From an uncultured Spirochaetales bacterium (GTDB lineage: Bacteria > Spirochaetota > Spirochaetia > Sphaerochaetales > Sphaerochaetaceae), in contig CALXOO010000015.1 in assembly GCA_944390045.1 (NCBI GenBank), positions 1 through 45,893 of the forward strand: 45,893 nt of DNA, in the 5' to 3' direction. The translations under genes and the position numbers were made by a program. Under the pieces are notes generated by a model. It saw nothing but the letters and a program-made list of their open reading frames with translations, made no database searches and was not told where the DNA came from. Positions 42,676-45,893 of this stretch are shown piece by piece (the first letter of the stretch is position 1; every line of letters begins with the position of its first letter).

Positions 42676-44216
42676 AGGTGAAGCTTCGGACCTCGGTCTT
42701 CGTTCCGGCATTCGGAATAGTGCTTCTTGCAGGCGTCGCCGGTCTAGTCGACAACCAGCTGCTCATAAGCTTCTTCCAGGGGATTTTCGAAGGAGCCTAT
42801 GAGAACTTCGGCTGGCTGTACCAACTCATCACGCTTGCCCTGTTCATACTCTGCCTTGTACTGATGTTCTCGAAGATGGGGGATGTGAGGATAGGAGGAA
42901 AGGACGCCAAGCCGAAATACAGCTTCTGGAGCTGGTTCGCCATGTCTCTCACAGGAGGCATCGGAGCGAGCCTCGTCTCGTCTTCGATCTCCCAGCCGAT
43001 CACGTTCTTCGAGAGCGTGTGGGGAGAGCTTGACGGGTATGGCATCGAAGCCGGGTCCGTGGAGGCCGCCCTCTTCGCGCTTGGCAGGACTTTCCACGAG
43101 TGGTCGTTCTTCCCGTATGCGTTCTACGGCGTGTGCGGGGTGAGCATCGCCTATGTATGCTACAACATGCACAAGCCGGTCAACGTGTCCAGTTCGCTCG
43201 TGCCTCTCTTCGGAGACAGGGCGAACGGCAAGGGCATCGCATCGGTCGTGGATGCCCTCGCGGTGCTTTCGCTTGCACTTGCACTGGTCGGTACTCTGGG
43301 TACGTTCATAGGACTTGCAACCTCATGCATGAAGAGCGTGTACGGACTTGATCCGGGAAAGGGCGCGATGCTTGCGGTCATGGCCGTGACGACAGTGCTG
43401 TATCTCATCTCGTCGATAAGCGGGGTGGACAAGGGCATAAAGTTCTTCGCCAACCTCAACTTCCGCTTCTATGTATTCCTGATGGCAGTCTTCCTCATCT
43501 TCGGTGGCAGTATCGCCGGCATCCTGTCCAAGTCTGTCACTTCGCTGGGCTACTGGATACAGAATCTGCCCATGTGGTCGTTCGACACCGGAGAAGTGGG
43601 AGGACCTGCCCTAGTCAAGTGGTGGACGATCTACAACTGGATGTTCTGGATGGCCTTCGCGCCTGTGACGGGAATCTTCCTCGCACAGCTGTCATATGGC
43701 CATACGATCAGGGAGACGCTGATCGTGAACTGGATTCTTCCCAGCGTGTTCGCCATAGTCTGGATGACCATATTCGGCGGTGTGGCGATCGAGATGCAGA
43801 CGGCGGGAGTCGTGGACATAGCAGGTGACATGGCCGCTGGGGGCACGTACGTCGCCATATGGAGCGTTCTCAATCACCTGCCTCTGAGTCAGATCCTCGT
43901 TCCGATAACGCTGTTCATCATGCTGCTGTCGTTCTCGACGAGCGCAGACAACAGCATAACGGTCATCTCCGCTCTGTGCGTCAAGGGACGCCGCATCGGA
44001 GACGAGGCACCCTGGTGGCTTAAGGCCGTATGGGGTGTCGCAATCGGACTGCTTTCCTTCCTGCTGATGGCATTCGCCGCAGGGAGCAAGGGCAACGACG
44101 GTGTCAGATACATGGTGGTCACCATGGGAAGCATACTGTCGGTTCTGGTCATACTCCAGATAGCCGCCACGGCCAGACTGATCTACCGCTATCACAAGCA
44201 AGCCGACCGGGCATGA
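42672..44216 (+). CDS. BCCT-family transporter (betaine/carnitine/choline type)
   Basis: The GTG start at 42672 overlaps the amidohydrolase stop and follows GGAGG (42661-42665). The 514-residue, twelve-helix protein has the BCCT signature WWTIYNWMFWMAFAPVTGIF followed by LSYGHTIRETL. The glycine-rich helix reads LTGGIGASLVSSSISQP, where sodium-coupled members have GMGIG-like glycines. BCCT proteins carry quaternary or other substituted amines, which suggests that the operon degrades an N-containing compound. Last gene of the operon, followed by a terminator. Confidence 0.9.
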   Translation: MKVKLRTSVFVPAFGIVLLAGVAGLVDNQLLISFFQGIFEGAYENFGWLYQLITLALFILCLVLMFSKMGDVRIGGKDAKPKYSFWSWFAMSLTGGIGASLVSSSISQPITFFESVWGELDGYGIEAGSVEAALFALGRTFHEWSFFPYAFYGVCGVSIAYVCYNMHKPVNVSSSLVPLFGDRANGKGIASVVDALAVLSLALALVGTLGTFIGLATSCMKSVYGLDPGKGAMLAVMAVTTVLYLISSISGVDKGIKFFANLNFRFYVFLMAVFLIFGGSIAGILSKSVTSLGYWIQNLPMWSFDTGEVGGPALVKWWTIYNWMFWMAFAPVTGIFLAQLSYGHTIRETLIVNWILPSVFAIVWMTIFGGVAIEMQTAGVVDIAGDMAAGGTYVAIWSVLNHLPLSQILVPITLFIMLLSFSTSADNSITVISALCVKGRRIGDEAPWWLKAVWGVAIGLLSFLLMAFAAGSKGNDGVRYMVVTMGSILSVLVILQIAATARLIYRYHKQADRA

Positions 44217-44236
44217 ACTCACCCGGTATAATCCTT

Positions 44237-44276
44237 GAGCCCTGTTCCATGTGGAGCAGGGCTCGCTTTGCATTTT
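44237..44276 (+). terminator. Terminator of the BCCT operon
   Basis: GAGCCCTG (44237-44244) pairs with CAGGGCTC (44257-44264), followed by a T-rich stretch (GCTTTGCATTTTG). The remaining ~110 bases to the next gene show nothing specific. Confidence 0.75.
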
Positions 44277-44390
44277 GCTTTAATTTGCCATTGATTCCAA
44301 TCTTGGCTGACTGTTCTTGCATGAGTCCTAGACGGATGCGGATTGCAGGGGCATACTTAATCAGAAAATATGCCTTCAGGAGGTATTTAC

Positions 44391-45044
44391 ATGGAAGAGA
44401 TGAATGGCATTGCAAGACAGCTCAGATCAATAGGTCGAGTACTTGTGCTTATCTTCATTGTGCTTGCTTTTTTTGCTGTTGTAAGAGGTATCGAAATATA
44501 CGAGGACTATAGAGAGGAGAAGCGCATAGAGGAATTGAACGAGTTCAGATATGTAAGTGAACCCGATGCTGAAATAAGCGATGCGAAGAATACGACATAT
44601 AATGACGGTCTGGTGTCCACCATGATCTCCAGTATTGATCGTAATGCCTCTTGGCATTATTTCTTCTCTGACAATGGGCGTGAGGTCGTAGAGGTCAATG
44701 GAGAATTCAATCGCAGTAAGCTTGGAGAGGCAATATCAATCATCGAGGACAATGTCTTCTATGTCGACCCTGAATACGGAGAATTCAGAGAGCTTACCAG
44801 CGTGGATGCAAATGGAGACAGGATTTTTGATGAAGATATGATTGATTCAGTCAAGTTCAGAATACAGTTCGTAAAACATCTTGATGACTCTCTTAAAAAC
44901 AACATCTATGACAAATACTACCTTGGATACTCAGAGATTGTGATTGTTCCGAGAAATGGGCGGAATGAGATTACAGAGGTTGTAGGTGATTCCATTCTTT
45001 CCATAATGGATTCTTATATCCGCAAGGTGATTTGGGGCAATTGA
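44391..45044 (+). CDS. Membrane-anchored protein of unknown function
   Basis: ATG 44391 follows a strong GGAGG (44379-44383); an in-frame earlier ATG is rejected. The 217-residue product has one membrane segment (about residues 16-36, VLVLIFIVLAFFAVV) preceded by basic residues, then an acidic extracytoplasmic part with many Asp, Glu, Ile and Tyr. No family is recognised. It is AT-richer than the neighbouring operon and lies just left of the right IS256 remnant, so it is probably accessory cargo. Confidence 0.7.
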   Translation: MEEMNGIARQLRSIGRVLVLIFIVLAFFAVVRGIEIYEDYREEKRIEELNEFRYVSEPDAEISDAKNTTYNDGLVSTMISSIDRNASWHYFFSDNGREVVEVNGEFNRSKLGEAISIIEDNVFYVDPEYGEFRELTSVDANGDRIFDEDMIDSVKFRIQFVKHLDDSLKNNIYDKYYLGYSEIVIVPRNGRNEITEVVGDSILSIMDSYIRKVIWGN

Positions 45045-45101
45045 CTTAGGGTAAGAAGAGTCTTCTTAGGAGTCTTTCAGGATTTCAATGTATTCCAAGA
45101 A

Positions 45102-45295
45102 GGGGGGCTGTCAAGAATTCTGTGTAAATGGAATTCTCAATCATAGTTTGGCCCTGTCTCCAAAGACGATGGAGAACTGGTTGATGGTAAGTCCCCAGTT
45201 GCGGATCGGCTGAGTCCATTTCTGGCTTGCTTTTCCAATGGCAAGATACATGATCTTGTAGACCGAGTCATCATCCGGGAATGCTGAGCGGTTCC
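45102..45295 (-). mobile_element. IS256-family remnant, right copy
   Basis: Same 194-bp segment as at 24021-24214 in the same orientation: presumed element end followed by the C-terminal coding part of an IS256-type transposase (stop at 45141). The sequence to its right differs from the left copy and lets the frame begin at an ATG (45344, MAQTEIAGFNYLQ), so a hybrid ORF of 67 residues exists, probably without function. Confidence 0.88.
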
Positions 45296-45396
45296 GATTA
45301 TTATGTTGGAGGTAGTTGAATCCAGCAATCTCTGTCTGCGCCATTCTAGGCTCCTATAGTCTCAGGAGCATCCTAAATTCAAGTAAAAACCCCTCC

Positions 45397-45438
45397 GAAA
45401 CGGACTAATTCTATTTTTATTGCCATTTAGTCCGTTTC
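45397..45438. promoter_or_regulatory. Perfect 12-bp inverted repeat upstream of the third AAA ATPase gene
   Basis: GAAACGGACTAA (45397-45408) and TTAGTCCGTTTC (45427-45438) form a perfect dyad around an 18-bp AT-rich spacer, 17 bases before the ATG at 45456. It is more likely an operator or recognition site than a terminator, since no T run follows. Confidence 0.6.
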
Positions 45439-45455
45439 AGAGCATAATTTAATGT

Positions 45456-45722
45456 ATGAATAGAGAAGGAAGCCTATATCCCCGAGAAAAGTATCTTAGC
45501 ATATTGAGACCATTCTATTCTGACAGGGAACTGATAAAGGTCGTGACTGGTGTGCGCCGCTGTGGCAAGTCCTCTCTGCTCGAACTTGTCAGAAAAGAAA
45601 TTCAGTCACATGGAGCGGCTGAAGCAAATATTTTGTACATCAATCTCGATCAACGTCCCTACATTGGGGTAAGAAGTCCTGAAGCATTGGAAAGAGTCAT
45701 AGACAAAAACAATATGAAGTGA
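45456..45722 (+). pseudogene. AAA-family ATPase (DUF4143 type), N-terminal fragment cut by an insertion
   Basis: The N-terminal 80 or so residues are intact: YLSILRPFYSDRELIKVVTG, Walker A GVRRCGKSSLLELV and the start of the Walker B region (NILYINLDQRPYIG). This is the same subgroup as the ATPase at 24313-25578. At about 45715 the family resemblance ends and a stop follows, where the presumed end of an IS110-family element begins. The rest of the gene should lie right of the element, outside the window. Confidence 0.8.
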
Positions 45723-45808
45723 CCTCGGATTTGCAGAGTCGTGGATTCGGCAATACCATGGTCTAAACCAAACAGGCGTGCCTTACCGCATGCAAAGGAG
45801 ATCACTTC

Positions 45809-45893
45809 ATGAAATGCAATGAAATTGTAAGAACGATCGGCATCGATGTCCATAAGGATTCGTATTCGCTGAGCACCTTCAATCCGCAGTCCG
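45809..45893 (+). CDS. IS110-family transposase, N-terminal part (runs off the window)
   Basis: ATG 45809 follows AAGGAG (45795-45800). The 28 visible residues contain RTIGIDVHKDSYSLSTF, the characteristic start of IS110-type DEDD recombinases, with the first catalytic Asp in GIDVHKD. These enzymes move by site-specific recombination, guided in some members by a bridge RNA from the element's non-coding ends. The ~90 bases upstream (45718-45808) would be the left end of the element. Confidence 0.85.
   Translation, partial: MKCNEIVRTIGIDVHKDSYSLSTFNPQS

Noticed and set aside
1..45893. CRISPR array or retron/DGR-like system
   Set aside because: No regularly spaced 20-40 bp repeats with unique spacers and no reverse transcriptase or Cas motif was seen on either strand; the GTTGC triplet is too short and too tightly spaced.

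Overview
The window is a chromosomal stretch of a bacterium, most likely a spirochaete of the Spirochaetales / Sphaerochaetaceae type. This is inferred from gene content and style: a sugar-binding protein whose signal peptide ends in VFAGG, lipoproteins with short LLAGC or LAGC lipoboxes, dense mnmE-mnmG-rsmG-ftsK packing, and an EpmA / EF-P pair. No rRNA or other definitive marker is present. All functional assignments come from reading motifs; no database search was run.

Layout. (1) 1-3700: three GTTGC repeats 20 bp apart at the very edge, then two lipoproteins that share a C-terminal domain. The second carries a full 5'-nucleotidase. They are followed by tRNA-Asn(GTT), a patch of small ORFs or remnants, and a CAT-anticodon tRNA on the minus strand. 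(2) 3700-21650: conserved housekeeping block. efp and epmA lie on the minus strand. A long plus-strand train follows: mnmE, mnmG, rsmG, ftsK (ending in a terminator), a PLP fold-type IV enzyme, a DEAD-box helicase, an ABC exporter, plsC, a fused ECF ATPase, EcfT, an ECF S component and guaA, closed by a strong hairpin. Most genes in it overlap or nearly touch. (3) 21840-24015: a three-gene accessory cassette with coupled starts: an exported protein, a frameshifted DUF4145-like protein and a PD-(D/E)XK nuclease-like protein. (4) 24021-45295: an accessory region bracketed by two ~97% identical 194-bp direct repeats, both 3' remnants of IS256-family transposase genes.

Inside the bracketed region the following are visible: an AAA/DUF4143 ATPase; a glycan-uptake operon (substrate-binding protein, two CUT1 permeases, a small SurA-like helical protein and a cytoplasmic beta-helix protein); an IS1595-type remnant fused to a beheaded RecG-like regulator; a second AAA/DUF4143 ATPase; two gene fragments fused head to head; an EamA transporter; a BrnQ gene with an internal deletion; a DUF3089 lipoprotein; an FMN reductase with an in-frame amber codon; and a LysR-controlled catabolic operon (SLC13-like permease, SDR dehydrogenase, amidohydrolase, BCCT transporter). 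Right of the second IS256 remnant, a third AAA ATPase is cut off, apparently by an IS110-family element that runs out of the window.

How it works together. The left half is stable core: tRNA modification (MnmE/MnmG), 16S methylation (RsmG), EF-P lysylation, chromosome segregation and vitamin uptake. The right half is a patchwork with much decay (at least six broken genes) but also two intact-looking catabolic modules. The best candidates for undescribed biology are the LysR / SLC13 / SDR / amidohydrolase / BCCT pathway with its well-placed LysR box, the exported protein / DUF4145-like / PD-(D/E)XK cassette, and the AAA/DUF4143 ATPases that each have a different palindrome or repeat just upstream.
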